DNA of 64,000 nt from Halomonas fontilapidosi (GTDB lineage Bacteria > Pseudomonadota > Gammaproteobacteria > Pseudomonadales > Halomonadaceae), in assembly GCF_014192285.1 (NCBI RefSeq), contig NZ_JACHXQ010000010.1, positions 1 through 64,000 of the forward strand. Direction: 5' to 3'. Of this stretch, positions 36,665-50,965 are shown one piece after another (position 1 is the first letter of the stretch; each line of letters begins with the position of its first letter). Position numbers and translations under genes: made by a program. Below the pieces are notes generated by a model. That model saw nothing but the letters and a program-made list of their open reading frames with translations, was not told where the DNA came from and searched no databases.

Positions 36665-37729
36665 TCAGGGACAGGTGTCTCCAATCAGCAGCTCGGTGGC
36701 CATGACACGAGGTTCGGCGGGTTCCATCCCGAGGATCATGCGTGCCGCGATGCGGCCCTTCTCGGTGCTGTCCTGGCGGACGGTGGTCAGTTGAGGGGCG
36801 CGATACTGACCCTCGGCAATGCCGTCGAAGCCGGTGATGCGCAGGTCCTCGGGGATGCGCAGCCCGCGCTGTTCGGCGAGCGTCAGCACGGTCAGGGCGA
36901 TGCGATCGGACATGCACAGCAGCAGATCCGGTCGTTCGGCATCGGGTAAATCGAGGATCTCCTCGATCACCGGGGTGCAGACGTCGAAGGTGTTCTCCTC
37001 GATGTTCCACATCGGCACCTCGGCCGGGTCGATACCGGCCTCGACGAAGGCCCGCTGGAAGCCGGCGAGGCGGGCCCGGGTAATGGTGCGTTCGGCCGGG
37101 AGTAGCGTCTGGCCGTCACCGATACGGCCGTTGCAGGGCTGCTCCGTCAGCCGCAGGTTGACCACCGCCGGACGTCGTGTCGGCACCTTCAGTGCGTGGC
37201 GGGCGATGGCATAGCACGCCGGCTCATTGTCGATATGCACGTTGGCGTGGTCCTCGATGCTGAAGTCCACCGCCACCAGGGGGCGCTCGGCAGGGAGGTC
37301 GGAAAGCAGCTTCAGGCTCGGCATCAGGCCATAGATGATGAAGCCATCCGCGATGCTCGATGCGCCAGGCACGCTGGCGGCGTTTTGCCGCCCCGAGAGC
37401 AGCAGCAGGGTATGGCCACGGGTATCGAGCACCTCGGCGATGCCCGAGAGCAGTTCGCTGGAGACGGCGTCGTTGAGGCTGTAGGTCAGGCTCTCGGCGA
37501 GGATGACGGCAATGATTCGCGAACGTCCCGTCCGCAGGCTGCGGGCCTGGGCATCGGGGCCACTGTAGCCCAGGCGCTGGGCCTCGGTGAGGATGTGTTC
37601 GCGTAGTTTGGGGGAGAGCTGGTCGGGTCGATTGAAGGCATTGGAGACGGTGGCGGTAGAGACGCCAAGTTCGCGAGCCAGATCCTTCAATGTGATGCGA
37701 CGAGAGGAAGGCACGAGGGGCGGCTCCAT
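36665..37729 (-). CDS. LacI-family repressor of the alpha-glucoside genes
   Basis: A 354-residue LacI/GalR regulator: helix-turn-helix ITLKDLARELGVSTATVSNAF, then hinge, and a periplasmic-binding-like effector domain (DGFIIYGLM; LRITGFDGIAEGQYRAPQLTTVRQD). It lies just downstream of malK on the same strand but starts from its own 106 bp region, which holds an operator-like site at 37734. Two better copies flank the malE and porin starts, so it is the natural regulator of this sugar cluster. The effector is probably an alpha-glucoside. Confidence 0.87.
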   Translation of the reverse strand: MEPPLVPSSRRITLKDLARELGVSTATVSNAFNRPDQLSPKLREHILTEAQRLGYSGPDAQARSLRTGRSRIIAVILAESLTYSLNDAVSSELLSGIAEVLDTRGHTLLLLSGRQNAASVPGASSIADGFIIYGLMPSLKLLSDLPAERPLVAVDFSIEDHANVHIDNEPACYAIARHALKVPTRRPAVVNLRLTEQPCNGRIGDGQTLLPAERTITRARLAGFQRAFVEAGIDPAEVPMWNIEENTFDVCTPVIEEILDLPDAERPDLLLCMSDRIALTVLTLAEQRGLRIPEDLRITGFDGIAEGQYRAPQLTTVRQDSTEKGRIAARMILGMEPAEPRVMATELLIGDTCP

Positions 37730-37733
37730 TAGG

Positions 37734-37747
37734 CTGTAACGATTTAG
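37734..37747. promoter_or_regulatory. LacI-type operator near the regulator start
   Basis: CTGTAACGATTTAG matches the malE-proximal operator CTTAAACGATTAAG at 11 of 14 positions, with the central CG kept. It lies five bases before the repressor start codon, suggesting autoregulation. Confidence 0.45.
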
Positions 37748-37835
37748 TTAGCAGCCTAGCATGGACCGCCAGGGGGAAGGTAGCCGCCCGGGGAAGGCCA
37801 GGGCGGCCGTTCGAGAACATCGGCGCGCAGCGCCG

Positions 37836-38942
<1,107 letters not shown>

Positions 38943-38999
38943 CTTGCGACTCCTAGCCGGCCTCGGGGACCGGCCTTAGTTGTGTTTTGTTGTGTGCTG

Positions 39000-40616
39000 T
39001 CAGTGGTCGAGGGCCAGGAAGGCCGCCTGATAGGGTGGCAGGGTCAGGGTGTCGCCATTGAGTGACGAGACGAAGCCGTGCCCCTGGAGCGGGATGCCGG
39101 ACTGAGGCAGCGTCGTACTCAGGGTCGTGTCGCCGAGGTTGAAGAGGCACAGCAGGCGTTCCTGGTCACCTTCGCGCACGAAGCCGAGCAACTCCTCGCC
39201 GACGTCGACCAGGGTGAGGTCGCCGTCGACCAGCGCCGGATGCGCGGCGCGGAAGGCCAGCAGCGTGCGGGTGGCGGCGAGGGGCGAATCGGGGTCATTC
39301 TCCTGCGCCTCGACGGCCAGCGGAAGGTGGCGCTCCTCCACCGGCAGCCAGGGTTCGACGGGCGAGAACCCACCCTGCGGGGCCTGGCGCCAGGGCATCG
39401 GCGTGCGGCAGCCATCGCGACCCTTGAACTCCGGCCACAGTACCTTGCCGTAGGGGTCCTGGATGCGCTCGAAGGGTACCTCGGCCTCGGGCAGGCCGAG
39501 CTCCTCGCCCTGGTAGAGGCAGACGCTGCCGCGCAGCGAGAAGAGCATGGCCAGCATCACCTTGGGATAGGCCACGGGGTCCTCGTCCCGACCCCAGCGG
39601 GTGGCGCTACGCTCCACGTCGTGGTTGGAGGTCGCCCAGCAGGGCCAGGCGTCGCCCGCCAGGCGCTGAAACCGCTCGATCACTTCGCGGAAATAGGTCG
39701 GCGAATGGGGCGCATTGAGCAGGTCGAAGGTGTAAGCCATGTGCAGCTTGTCGCCGCCGGCAGTGTATTCGGCCATGCGCTCGAGCGGGTTGTCGTCGCC
39801 GATCTCGCCCACCGTGGTCGTGCCGGGGAACGCGTCCATCAGCGCACGCAGCTCGCTCAGGAAGTCGAGGTTCTCCGGACGGCTCAGGTCATAGACATGG
39901 CGCTGCCAGGTGTAGGGGTTAGCGTCCGGGGCCCCCAATGTCTTGGTTTCACCGGCGGGGACCGGCGGATTGTCGCGCAGTTCGACATCGTGGAAATAGA
40001 AGTTGACGGTATCCAGGCGAAAGCCGTCCACGCCAAGCTCCAGCCAGAAGCGCATGTTGTCCAGCTGCGCCTGCCTGACCTCGGGATTATGGAAGTTGAG
40101 GTCCGGCTGGCTGGTCAGGAAGTTATGCAGATAGTACTGACGGCGGCGGGAATCGAAGGTCCAGGCCGGGCCGCCAAAGATGGACAGCCAGTTGTTGGGC
40201 GGTGTGCCGTCGGGCTTGGGGTCGGCCCAGACATACCAGTCGGCCTTGGGGTTGTGGCGATCGTTTCGGCTCTCCTGGAACCACGGGTGCTGGTCCGAGG
40301 AGTGGCTGATGACCTGATCGATCATCACCTTCAGGCCCAGCGCGTGGGCCTTCGCCAGCAAGGCCCTGAAGTCCTCCAGGGTGCCGAACATCGGGTCGAC
40401 GTCGCGGTAGTCGCTGACGTCATAGCCGAAGTCGAGCATCGGCGAGGTGAAGAACGGCGAGAGCCAGATGCCGTCTACGTTCAGGCTGGCGACGTAGTCC
40501 AGCTTCTCGGTGATGCCCGGCAGGTCGCCGATACCATCGCCGTTGGCGTCCATGAAGCTGCGTGGGTAGATCTGGTAGATGACGCCGCCGCGCCACCAGG
40601 TCAGGTTGTCTTGCAT
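39000..40616 (-). CDS. aglA: GH13 alpha-glucosidase, HaG-like
   Basis: A 538-residue cytoplasmic glycoside hydrolase that releases glucose from alpha-glucosides such as maltose or sucrose. The nucleophile is D202 (FRLDTVNF), acid/base E271 (VGEIGDDN) and transition-state stabiliser D333 (TSNHDVERS). These numbers and the length equal those known for Halomonas sp. H11 HaG, a monovalent-cation-activated transglucosylating enzyme. I chose ATG 40616 because AAGGA lies seven bases upstream and the protein then begins MQDNLTWWRGG like HaG; ATG 40637 is in frame upstream. No signal peptide. It sits between malG and malK, so imported sugar is cleaved inside the cell. Confidence 0.95.
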   Translation of the reverse strand: MQDNLTWWRGGVIYQIYPRSFMDANGDGIGDLPGITEKLDYVASLNVDGIWLSPFFTSPMLDFGYDVSDYRDVDPMFGTLEDFRALLAKAHALGLKVMIDQVISHSSDQHPWFQESRNDRHNPKADWYVWADPKPDGTPPNNWLSIFGGPAWTFDSRRRQYYLHNFLTSQPDLNFHNPEVRQAQLDNMRFWLELGVDGFRLDTVNFYFHDVELRDNPPVPAGETKTLGAPDANPYTWQRHVYDLSRPENLDFLSELRALMDAFPGTTTVGEIGDDNPLERMAEYTAGGDKLHMAYTFDLLNAPHSPTYFREVIERFQRLAGDAWPCWATSNHDVERSATRWGRDEDPVAYPKVMLAMLFSLRGSVCLYQGEELGLPEAEVPFERIQDPYGKVLWPEFKGRDGCRTPMPWRQAPQGGFSPVEPWLPVEERHLPLAVEAQENDPDSPLAATRTLLAFRAAHPALVDGDLTLVDVGEELLGFVREGDQERLLCLFNLGDTTLSTTLPQSGIPLQGHGFVSSLNGDTLTLPPYQAAFLALDH

Positions 40617-40641
40617 GCCAGGTTCCTTGGATGTCATGGGG

Positions 40642-41480
<839 letters not shown>

Positions 41481-41484
<4 letters not shown>

Positions 41485-42467
41485 TGGTCCACTCCCAGTT
41501 GGCGGCGGCCGAGATAGAGGTAGATCACCACGGCCAGGGCGATGATCAGGAACAGCATCGTCGAGGCGGCGCTGCCATAGCCGACGTCCTGGAACTCGAC
41601 CAGCTGCTGGCGGGCGTAGATCGACATCGTCATGGTGCTGGTGGAGTTGGAGGTCAGCACATAGATCACGTCGAACACCCGCAGGGCGTCGAGCAGGCGG
41701 AAGATCACCGCCACCAGCAGTGCCGGAGTGATCAGCGGCAGGGTGACCCGGAAGAACACCTTGACCGGGTGAATGCCGTCGACCTCGGCAGCCTCATAGC
41801 AGTCCTTGGGCAGCATCTGCAGGGCGGCCAGCACCAGCAGCGCGACGAAGGGGATGGTTTTCCAGACGTCGACCATGATCACCGCCCACATGGAGTAGCT
41901 GGCGCTGGCGGTCCAGGCGATGGGGGTGTCGATGATGCCGATCGCCATCAGCAGGTGGTTGATGATCCCGAACTGGTCGTTGAGCATCCAGGCCCACATC
42001 TTGGCCGAGACGATGGTAGGAATGGCCCAGGGAATCAGCACCGCGGCGCGTACTAGCATGCGGCCCTTGAACTCGACGTTGAGCAGCAGGGCGACGATGA
42101 CGCCGAACACCACTTCCAGCGATACCGAGACGGCGCTGAAATAGAGCGTGTTCCACACCGAGGTCCACCACACCGGGTCGGTGAGCAGGCCGTACCAGAC
42201 CCCATCGTCGTAGACCAGGTAGTTCTCGATGCCGATGAAGGCGGCCCCGGCGGTGTCCGACAGCGAGGCATCGGTGAAGCTGAAGTAGAAGGTGCGCAGT
42301 AGTGGCCAGCCGGCGACCAGCGCGAGGGCCACCAGCATGGGCGCCAGGAACAGCCAGGCGGCGCGGACTCGCTGACGGCGTACCTTGGTGCTTCGATACC
42401 CCCCCTGGGGAGGGGGCGTCGCAGTGCGCACCGCCTGCGGGGTGGGCTCGGTTACGGGAGTCGACAT
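41481..42467 (-). CDS. malF: Alpha-glucoside ABC transporter permease (MalF-like)
   Basis: A 328-residue inner-membrane permease. It has a Pro/Arg-rich cytoplasmic N-terminus (about 35 residues), six helices and an EAA loop in CYEAAEVDGIHPVKVFFRVTLP. It lacks the large periplasmic loop of E. coli MalF, as in AglF/ThuF-type proteins. ATG 42467 is preceded by CCAGGAGGT. It pairs with MalG. Confidence 0.92.
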
Positions 42468-42481
42468 GGAGACCTCCTGGG

Positions 42482-45776
<3,295 letters not shown>

Positions 45777-45782
45777 GGGGGA

Positions 45783-45802
45783 CGCCCGGCGCCTGCCGGG
45801 CG
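45783..45802 (+). terminator. Porin terminator stem
   Basis: CGCCCGGC pairs with GCCGGGCG around GCCT, five bases after the porin stop; TT follows. Confidence 0.7.
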
Positions 45803-45827
45803 TTGGCTGTCTGCTGCTTCGATGCTT

Positions 45828-45856
45828 GCCCGTGCCGTGATGCCGCGGGCTTTTTT
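45828..45856 (+). terminator. Second porin terminator with six-T tail
   Basis: GCCCG pairs with CGGGC and is followed directly by six T residues. The stem is short, with a 13-base loop, so it may back up the first stem. Confidence 0.5.
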
Positions 45857-45871
45857 GTCGGCCGGAAACGC

Positions 45872-45900
45872 CAACGGCGACGCCAGAGGCGTCGCCGTTG
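45872..45900. terminator. Perfect dyad between convergent porin and betT
   Basis: CAACGGCGACGCC pairs fully with GGCGTCGCCGTTG around AGA, a 13-base-pair stem placed 30 bases from the betT stop. It can act in either direction. Confidence 0.7.
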
Positions 45901-45930
45901 TCAGATGCGACCAGGGTTTACGCCGGGTGA

Positions 45931-47979
45931 TTACGCCGGTGTAGCGCTGGCGGGCGGCTCGCCCGTGGCACCCGGCATGGCCTGCACGGCGCCGCCGTCG
46001 TCCGACAGCGCCAGGAAGTGCAGGTGGCGTTCGTACTCGGAGAGCACATCGCCGATCACCTGGCCCCGGGTGTAGCCGTTGAGGTCCTGTCCCGTGCCGC
46101 CCTCGGCCAGATGCACGTCGAGGCGCACATAGTAGTCGTCGTCCACCGGCAGGAAGCTCGGCGTGCGCAGACGGCTGGCGCACACCTGGTAGACGAAGCT
46201 CTGGGCCTGGTCGAAGTCGACCTGCAGCGTCAGGCGCGGCAGGGGCTCGTTCTCGAGCGGCTCCTCGCTCACCGAGGCCCGCTGTCCTCGTGCTTCGAGC
46301 TCGCTGGCGAACTGGGCCAGGGCCGGGCGGATGGCGTGTTCCAGCGTTGCCGCCGCACCGGCCCGGGTCGAGGTGTCCAGGGCACGGTCGAGGCGTTCAC
46401 GCCAGTCGCCCCCGGGAGCGGTGCCGCTGACCTGGCGGCGCGCGTCGGCCTTGCTGCTCTCGAGCTTAAGGGCTCGCGCCATGCCGGCCATGATGGCAAA
46501 GATCACCAGCGAGAAGGGCAGCGCGGTAATCACCACGGCGCTCTGCAGGGCGCCAAGCCCACCGGCCATCAACAGTGCGATGGTGATCAGGCCGATGATC
46601 ACCGACCAGAAGATTCGCAGGCGGATCGGCGCATCATGGTTCACGTCGGACAGGATCGAGGTGAAGTTGGCCAGCACCAGGGCGCCGGAATCGGCCGAGG
46701 TGATGAAGAAAACGATGCCCAGCACGGTCACCACCGAGGCGGTGAGGCCGATGTAGGGATACTGCTCGAGCAGGGTGTAGATGGTGGTCTGCGGCGTGTT
46801 GAGTGCCTGTTCGCCGAGAATGGCCAGCCCCTGGTCGGCCACCATCTCGATGCCGCTGTTACCGAAGATCGACATCCAGGCCATCATGAAGCCCAGCGGA
46901 ATCAGTAGCGCGCCGATGACGAACTCGCGGATGGTGCGACCGCGGGAGATACGCGCCAGGAAGAGGCCGACAAAGGGCGTCCAGGCGATCCACCAGCCCC
47001 AGAAGAAGATGGTCCACCAGCCCTTCCACTGCTGGGCCTCCTCGCCGGCGAAGGCATAGGTGTCGAAGCTCGCGCCGACAAAGCCGCCCAGGTAGTCACC
47101 GGCATTGAGCACCAGGGCATCGAGCAGGTGCAGGGTGTCACCCTGGAAGAGCACGAACAGCAGCAGCGCGGCCGCCAGCAGCATGTTGAACTCCGAGAGA
47201 CGACGGATGCCCTTCTCGACGCCGCTGACCACAGAAATGGTCGCGAGCACCACGACCAGCGCGATCAGCACTACCTGCACGGAGAGACTTTCCGGCACAT
47301 CGAACATGTAGGTCAGCCCGTAGTTGAGCTGCATCACGCCGATGCCGAGGCTGGTAGCGATGCCGAACACCGTGGAGATGACGGCTGTGATGTCCACGGC
47401 ATTGCCGATGGGGCCGTGAATGCGCTGGCCGAGCAGCGGGTAGAGGGCACTGCGGATCGCCAGCGGCAGGCGATGGCGATAGCTGAAGTAGGCCAGGGCC
47501 ATGCCCATCAGCACGTACATGCCCCAGCCGGTCAGCCCCCAGTGCAGGAAGGTCTGGGGGAGGGCGGCGCGCATGGCCGCCTCGCTCGCGGGGGCGAGAT
47601 CGGGCGGCGCCAGGTAGTGGGCAAGCGGCTCGGCCACGCAGAAGAACAGCAGGTCGATGCCGATACCGGCCGCAAACAGCATCGAGGCCCAGGAGACCAG
47701 CGAGAACTCGGGTCTGGCGTGGTCGGGCCCCAGGCGAATACTGCCCACGCGAGAGGCGCCGATGACGATGACGAACACCAGGTAGATCACCGCGGCGAGC
47801 ATGTAGTACCAGCCGAAGGTGTCGTTGACCCAGGCCAGGCCAGTATCGAAGAAGGCGCCGGCCTGTTCGGTGAACAGCATGGTCAGCACCAGGAAGACCA
47901 GGATGCCGGCCATGCTGCCATGGAAGACGACCCGGTTGAGCCGGTCTCGTCGTTCGGGGAGGGAGGGATCAAGCGACAT
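45931..47979 (-). CDS. betT: BCCT-family choline/betaine transporter (BetT-like)
   Basis: A 682-residue sodium- or proton-coupled carrier with twelve helices (about residues 20-510) and a long cytoplasmic C-terminal domain (about 515-682), the architecture and length of BetT. The BCCT signature WGWWIAWTPFVGLFLARISRGRTIREF spans helix 8 and the following loop; ATSLGIGVMQLNYGL is in the substrate region. It imports choline, the precursor of glycine betaine, for osmoprotection. ATG 47979 has GGAG six bases upstream. A BetI-like operator at 48007 supports choline control. No betIBA genes are adjacent. Betaine or carnitine uptake is a less likely alternative. Confidence 0.9.
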   Translation of the reverse strand: MSLDPSLPERRDRLNRVVFHGSMAGILVFLVLTMLFTEQAGAFFDTGLAWVNDTFGWYYMLAAVIYLVFVIVIGASRVGSIRLGPDHARPEFSLVSWASMLFAAGIGIDLLFFCVAEPLAHYLAPPDLAPASEAAMRAALPQTFLHWGLTGWGMYVLMGMALAYFSYRHRLPLAIRSALYPLLGQRIHGPIGNAVDITAVISTVFGIATSLGIGVMQLNYGLTYMFDVPESLSVQVVLIALVVVLATISVVSGVEKGIRRLSEFNMLLAAALLLFVLFQGDTLHLLDALVLNAGDYLGGFVGASFDTYAFAGEEAQQWKGWWTIFFWGWWIAWTPFVGLFLARISRGRTIREFVIGALLIPLGFMMAWMSIFGNSGIEMVADQGLAILGEQALNTPQTTIYTLLEQYPYIGLTASVVTVLGIVFFITSADSGALVLANFTSILSDVNHDAPIRLRIFWSVIIGLITIALLMAGGLGALQSAVVITALPFSLVIFAIMAGMARALKLESSKADARRQVSGTAPGGDWRERLDRALDTSTRAGAAATLEHAIRPALAQFASELEARGQRASVSEEPLENEPLPRLTLQVDFDQAQSFVYQVCASRLRTPSFLPVDDDYYVRLDVHLAEGGTGQDLNGYTRGQVIGDVLSEYERHLHFLALSDDGGAVQAMPGATGEPPASATPA

Positions 47980-48006
47980 GCAGAACTCCAGTGTCGGTGA
48001 ATTTTT

Positions 48007-48023
48007 ATTGAATGAACGTTCAA
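48007..48023. promoter_or_regulatory. BetI-like operator upstream of betT
   Basis: ATTGAATGAACGTTCAA contains the perfect palindrome TGAACGTTCA with flanking TTGAA/TTCAA arms. This closely resembles the E. coli BetI operator between betT and betI as I recall it. It lies 28 bases upstream of the betT start. Confidence 0.65.
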
Positions 48024-48128
48024 ATAAAATACAGACCCCGCGCTGGAACTTCAAGGCTCGAACGAAAACGCCCGGCGCGAGGCCGGGCGAAACAGGGAGT
48101 AACAGGAGCGTTTTAGAGGGGGCAGGCG

Positions 48129-48575
48129 TCAGTTGGCGTCGCCTTCGCCCTGGCGACCGCCGGCGTTCTTGCCGTGGCGGGAGATAACCGTGCGCATCTC
48201 CTCGATCTGCTCGTCACTGAGGATTTCAGCGAGCGCCTCGTGGTGCTCCTCGCGCAGTTCACGCACGGCCTCGCGACGTTCCTGGCGGGAGCCGACGTCG
48301 CCCTCGCGCAGCGCCTGCATATCGGCATAGACCGCCTTGCGGGCATCGCGCAGCGCCTCGCGATCGGCCTCGGAGAGTTCCCAGCTGTCGACCAGCTCGG
48401 TCAGGCGCTGTTGCAGTGTCTCGCGGCGTTGCTCGTGCTGCTGGCGATGTTCCTTGCTCCAGCCCTGCTTCCCGTCCTCGCCACCGGGGGCGGCGCTGGC
48501 GGAAAGCGCCAGGGGGGCGATGGCGACGGCGAGCAGGGCGGGAGCCAGCAGGGTGCGGGTGAAAGAGCGTGTCAT
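48129..48575 (-). CDS. spy: Spy/CpxP-family periplasmic chaperone-like protein
   Basis: A 148-residue exported protein with a signal peptide to about residue 29 (LALSASA) and an all-helical, highly charged mature part rich in Glu, Arg and Gln. LSEADREALRDARKAVYADMQ and LSDEQIEEMRTV are LTxxQ-type repeats of the Spy/CpxP family. Spy proteins prevent aggregation of unfolded periplasmic proteins. ATG 48575 has AAAGGAGA upstream. It lies 94 bases downstream of baeR on the same strand. In E. coli spy is a BaeR target, which fits this neighbourhood. Confidence 0.83.
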   Translation of the reverse strand: MTRSFTRTLLAPALLAVAIAPLALSASAAPGGEDGKQGWSKEHRQQHEQRRETLQQRLTELVDSWELSEADREALRDARKAVYADMQALREGDVGSRQERREAVRELREEHHEALAEILSDEQIEEMRTVISRHGKNAGGRQGEGDAN

Positions 48576-48669
48576 GGCGGTTCTCCTTTGTGGGTGACGC
48601 TGCCATTCTCGTCGCCGCGGGTGCAAGCGGCATGCAGCGACGGTGCAAAGGTCGTGCATTCGCCAGGGC

Positions 48670-49389
48670 TCACTCTTCCGGCTGATACTTGTAGCCCACT
48701 CCATAGACCGAGCGGATCACCTCGCGCTCTGGCCAGGCCTCGGCGATCTTGCGGCGCAGCTTCTTGACGTGACTGTCGACGGTGCGCTCGGAGACGATGC
48801 GGTGGTCGCGATACATGTGGTCCATCAGCTGCTCGCGGGTGAAGATGCGCCCGGGGGAGTGCATCATCACCTTCAGCAGCTTGAACTCCACCGCGGTGAG
48901 ACCTAGATCCCGACCATCGGCCAGGGCTCGCCAGCCCTCCTCGTCGAGGATCAGGTCGCTGCTGCCATCGGCGGGAGAGCTGGCAGCCCGGCTGCGGCGT
49001 AGTACCGCCCTGACCCGGGCCACCACTTCACGGGGGCTGAAGGGCTTGCAGATATAGTCGTCGGCACCCAGTTCCAGGCCCAGCAGGCGGTCGACCTCTT
49101 CGACCCGGGCGGTGAGCATGATGATGGCCACTGCCGGCCAGCGCTGGCGGATCTCCCGGCACAGCGTCAGGCCGTCGGTCCCCGGCAGCATCAGGTCGAG
49201 CAGCACCAGCTCCGGGCGTGTCGGGCGATCCTCGAGCCACGGCAGCACGGCATCGCCGTGGTCCAGATGGTGACTGGTGAAACCGCTGCCCTGCAGATAG
49301 TCGGCAACCAGGCGGGCGATCTTGGGCTCATCCTCGACGATCAGGACCTGGTCCTGGTCCAGGTCCTGGTGGGCGTCCGGCGTGCTCAT
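48670..49389 (-). CDS. baeR: OmpR-family response regulator BaeR-like
   Basis: A 239-residue regulator. The receiver (about 12-125) has LIVEDEPKIARLVADYL and phospho-acceptor D65 (LLDLMLPGTDG); GADDYICKPFSPREVVARVRAVLRR is nearly identical to BaeR. A winged-helix domain follows (LTAVEFKLLKVMMHSPGR; VDSHVKKLRRKI). It controls envelope-stress genes, here probably spy. ATG 49389 has GGGAGGA upstream and overlaps the baeS stop by four bases. Confidence 0.9.
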   Translation of the reverse strand: MSTPDAHQDLDQDQVLIVEDEPKIARLVADYLQGSGFTSHHLDHGDAVLPWLEDRPTRPELVLLDLMLPGTDGLTLCREIRQRWPAVAIIMLTARVEEVDRLLGLELGADDYICKPFSPREVVARVRAVLRRSRAASSPADGSSDLILDEEGWRALADGRDLGLTAVEFKLLKVMMHSPGRIFTREQLMDHMYRDHRIVSERTVDSHVKKLRRKIAEAWPEREVIRSVYGVGYKYQPEE

Positions 49390-50825
49390 ACGGCATCCTC
49401 CCTGAGCGGGTGGTCCTTGATGGCGGGAAAGGTCAGGGTCCAGCATAACCCGCCGAGCGGCGAAGGGGAGGCCTCCATGCGCGCACCGTGGGCACGGGCC
49501 AGGGCGATGGCGATCGACAGCCCCAGGCCGCTGCCGCCACTGGCGCGACTCCGCGACCCCTCGACCCGGTAGAGCCGCTCGGTGAGACGTGGCAGCTCGG
49601 CCTCGGGCACCCCCGGCGCGCTGTCCTCCCAGGTCACCTGCACCTGCCCCTGATGGGCTGACAGGCGCACGCGCAGCCGTCCCGGGGCCGCGGTATAGGC
49701 GCAGGTATTGTCGATCAGGTTGTTCCACAGCTGGCGCAGCCGCTGGGTGTCGCCGCGGATCCAGGCCGGTCCTTCGATATCGCGCTCCAGCCGGATGGCG
49801 CTGTCGCCGAGCCAGCCACTGGCTTCGTCGAGGCGCGAGGCGAGGCTCTCCGCCAGGTCCAGCGGCGCCAGCTGGACCTCCAGGGCGCCGGCATCGCTCT
49901 GCGAAAGCAGGCGCAGGTCGGCCACCAGGCGCTCCAGCTGGCCGACTTCCTGGGCTAGCGAGTGCAGGTTGTCCTGGTCCAGGGAGCGGATGCCGTCCTG
50001 CATGGCTTCGATCTCGCCACGCAGCACGGCCAGCGGCGTGCGCAGTTCGTGGGCGATATCGGAGACCCAGCGGTTGCGCGCCTCGCGGCTGGCCTCCAGG
50101 GTGGCGGCCAGTACGTTGAAGTCGTGGGCGAGGCTCGACAGCTCGTCGCGGCCGTGCTCCGCCAGGCGCGTCGTGTAGTCACCCTCGGTGAGGCGGCGGG
50201 TGGCCCGCGCCATGCCGCGGGTGCGCCGCCCTAGCCACCAGGAGAGGCCTCCGGCCAGCAGCAGCGAGGCCAGGCCCAGTGAGGCTACGATGATGCCCAG
50301 GTTACGCTGCTGGCGGGAGAGGAAGATGCGGTCCATGCGGGCCATCAGTTGCTGGGGTGGCCGGTAGCCAAGCATTCCGACCCGCTCGCCCGCATGCTCG
50401 ATGGGCAGCCAGCGCAGCGCTGCCGCCTCCTGGTCGCCGTCGGGCGGCAGACCGATCACCGGCAGGCCGGTCGCATCGTGTAGCACGAAGTCCTTGGGGT
50501 CCCCCAGACGCCGCTCGATGCCCTCCGGCGGCGGCGTATCGCCGGGCCACAGTTGGCGGCGTACCAGACGGTGCCAGGCCCGCGGTGACTGGCGCAGCCA
50601 CTGCCAGTCACCGCGGCTGGCCCACTCCTCGGCGAGCCCCTCGGCCAGGGTCTCGGCGCGGCGGGTCTGGGTCTGATCGAGGTACTCGATGAAGCCCTGG
50701 TCGAGGCTGCGCGAGACCGCCAGGAACACCAGCCCGGCGATGGCCACGTTGACCAGCAGAATGATCGCGAACAGCTTGATGCCGAGCCGTGAGACGGCTG
50801 GGCGGGGGAGGCGTGGCGAGCGCAT
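49386..50825 (-). CDS. baeS: Envelope-stress sensor histidine kinase BaeS-like
   Basis: A 479-residue inner-membrane kinase: helix 1 (about 14-38), a periplasmic sensor (about 40-175), helix 2 (about 178-200) and a HAMP domain. HisKA follows (SDIAHELRTPLAVLRGEIEAM) and HATPase (LWNNLIDNTCAYT; GGSGLGLSIAIALARAHG). AVLRGEIEAMQDGIR is a BaeS feature. It phosphorylates BaeR. ATG 50825 has CTGGAG upstream, and the 3' end overlaps baeR by four bases, so kinase and regulator are coupled. Confidence 0.9.
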   Translation of the reverse strand: MRSPRLPRPAVSRLGIKLFAIILLVNVAIAGLVFLAVSRSLDQGFIEYLDQTQTRRAETLAEGLAEEWASRGDWQWLRQSPRAWHRLVRRQLWPGDTPPPEGIERRLGDPKDFVLHDATGLPVIGLPPDGDQEAAALRWLPIEHAGERVGMLGYRPPQQLMARMDRIFLSRQQRNLGIIVASLGLASLLLAGGLSWWLGRRTRGMARATRRLTEGDYTTRLAEHGRDELSSLAHDFNVLAATLEASREARNRWVSDIAHELRTPLAVLRGEIEAMQDGIRSLDQDNLHSLAQEVGQLERLVADLRLLSQSDAGALEVQLAPLDLAESLASRLDEASGWLGDSAIRLERDIEGPAWIRGDTQRLRQLWNNLIDNTCAYTAAPGRLRVRLSAHQGQVQVTWEDSAPGVPEAELPRLTERLYRVEGSRSRASGGSGLGLSIAIALARAHGARMEASPSPLGGLCWTLTFPAIKDHPLREDAV

Positions 50826-50846
50826 GGAAGAGCTCCAGGAGCAGAG

Positions 50847-50875
50847 GCGGCGAAAGTGTCAGTCACTATCGCCGC
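50847..50875. other. Extended dyad upstream of baeS
   Basis: GCGGCGA/TCGCCGC arms enclose a second pair AGTG/CACT with loop TCAGT, separated by a single A-A mismatch. It lies 21 bases before the baeS start codon and 90 bases after the lysO stop, so it could end lysO transcription, act as an operator or fold the baeS leader. Confidence 0.4.
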
Positions 50876-50965
50876 TGGGCGTGCAGCCATCGGTCACTGA
50901 CAGTGCAAGCAATGTGCAGTATCGGGGCAGCCTCTGTCACCTTGCCGCGAGCGACAGGCGCACGC

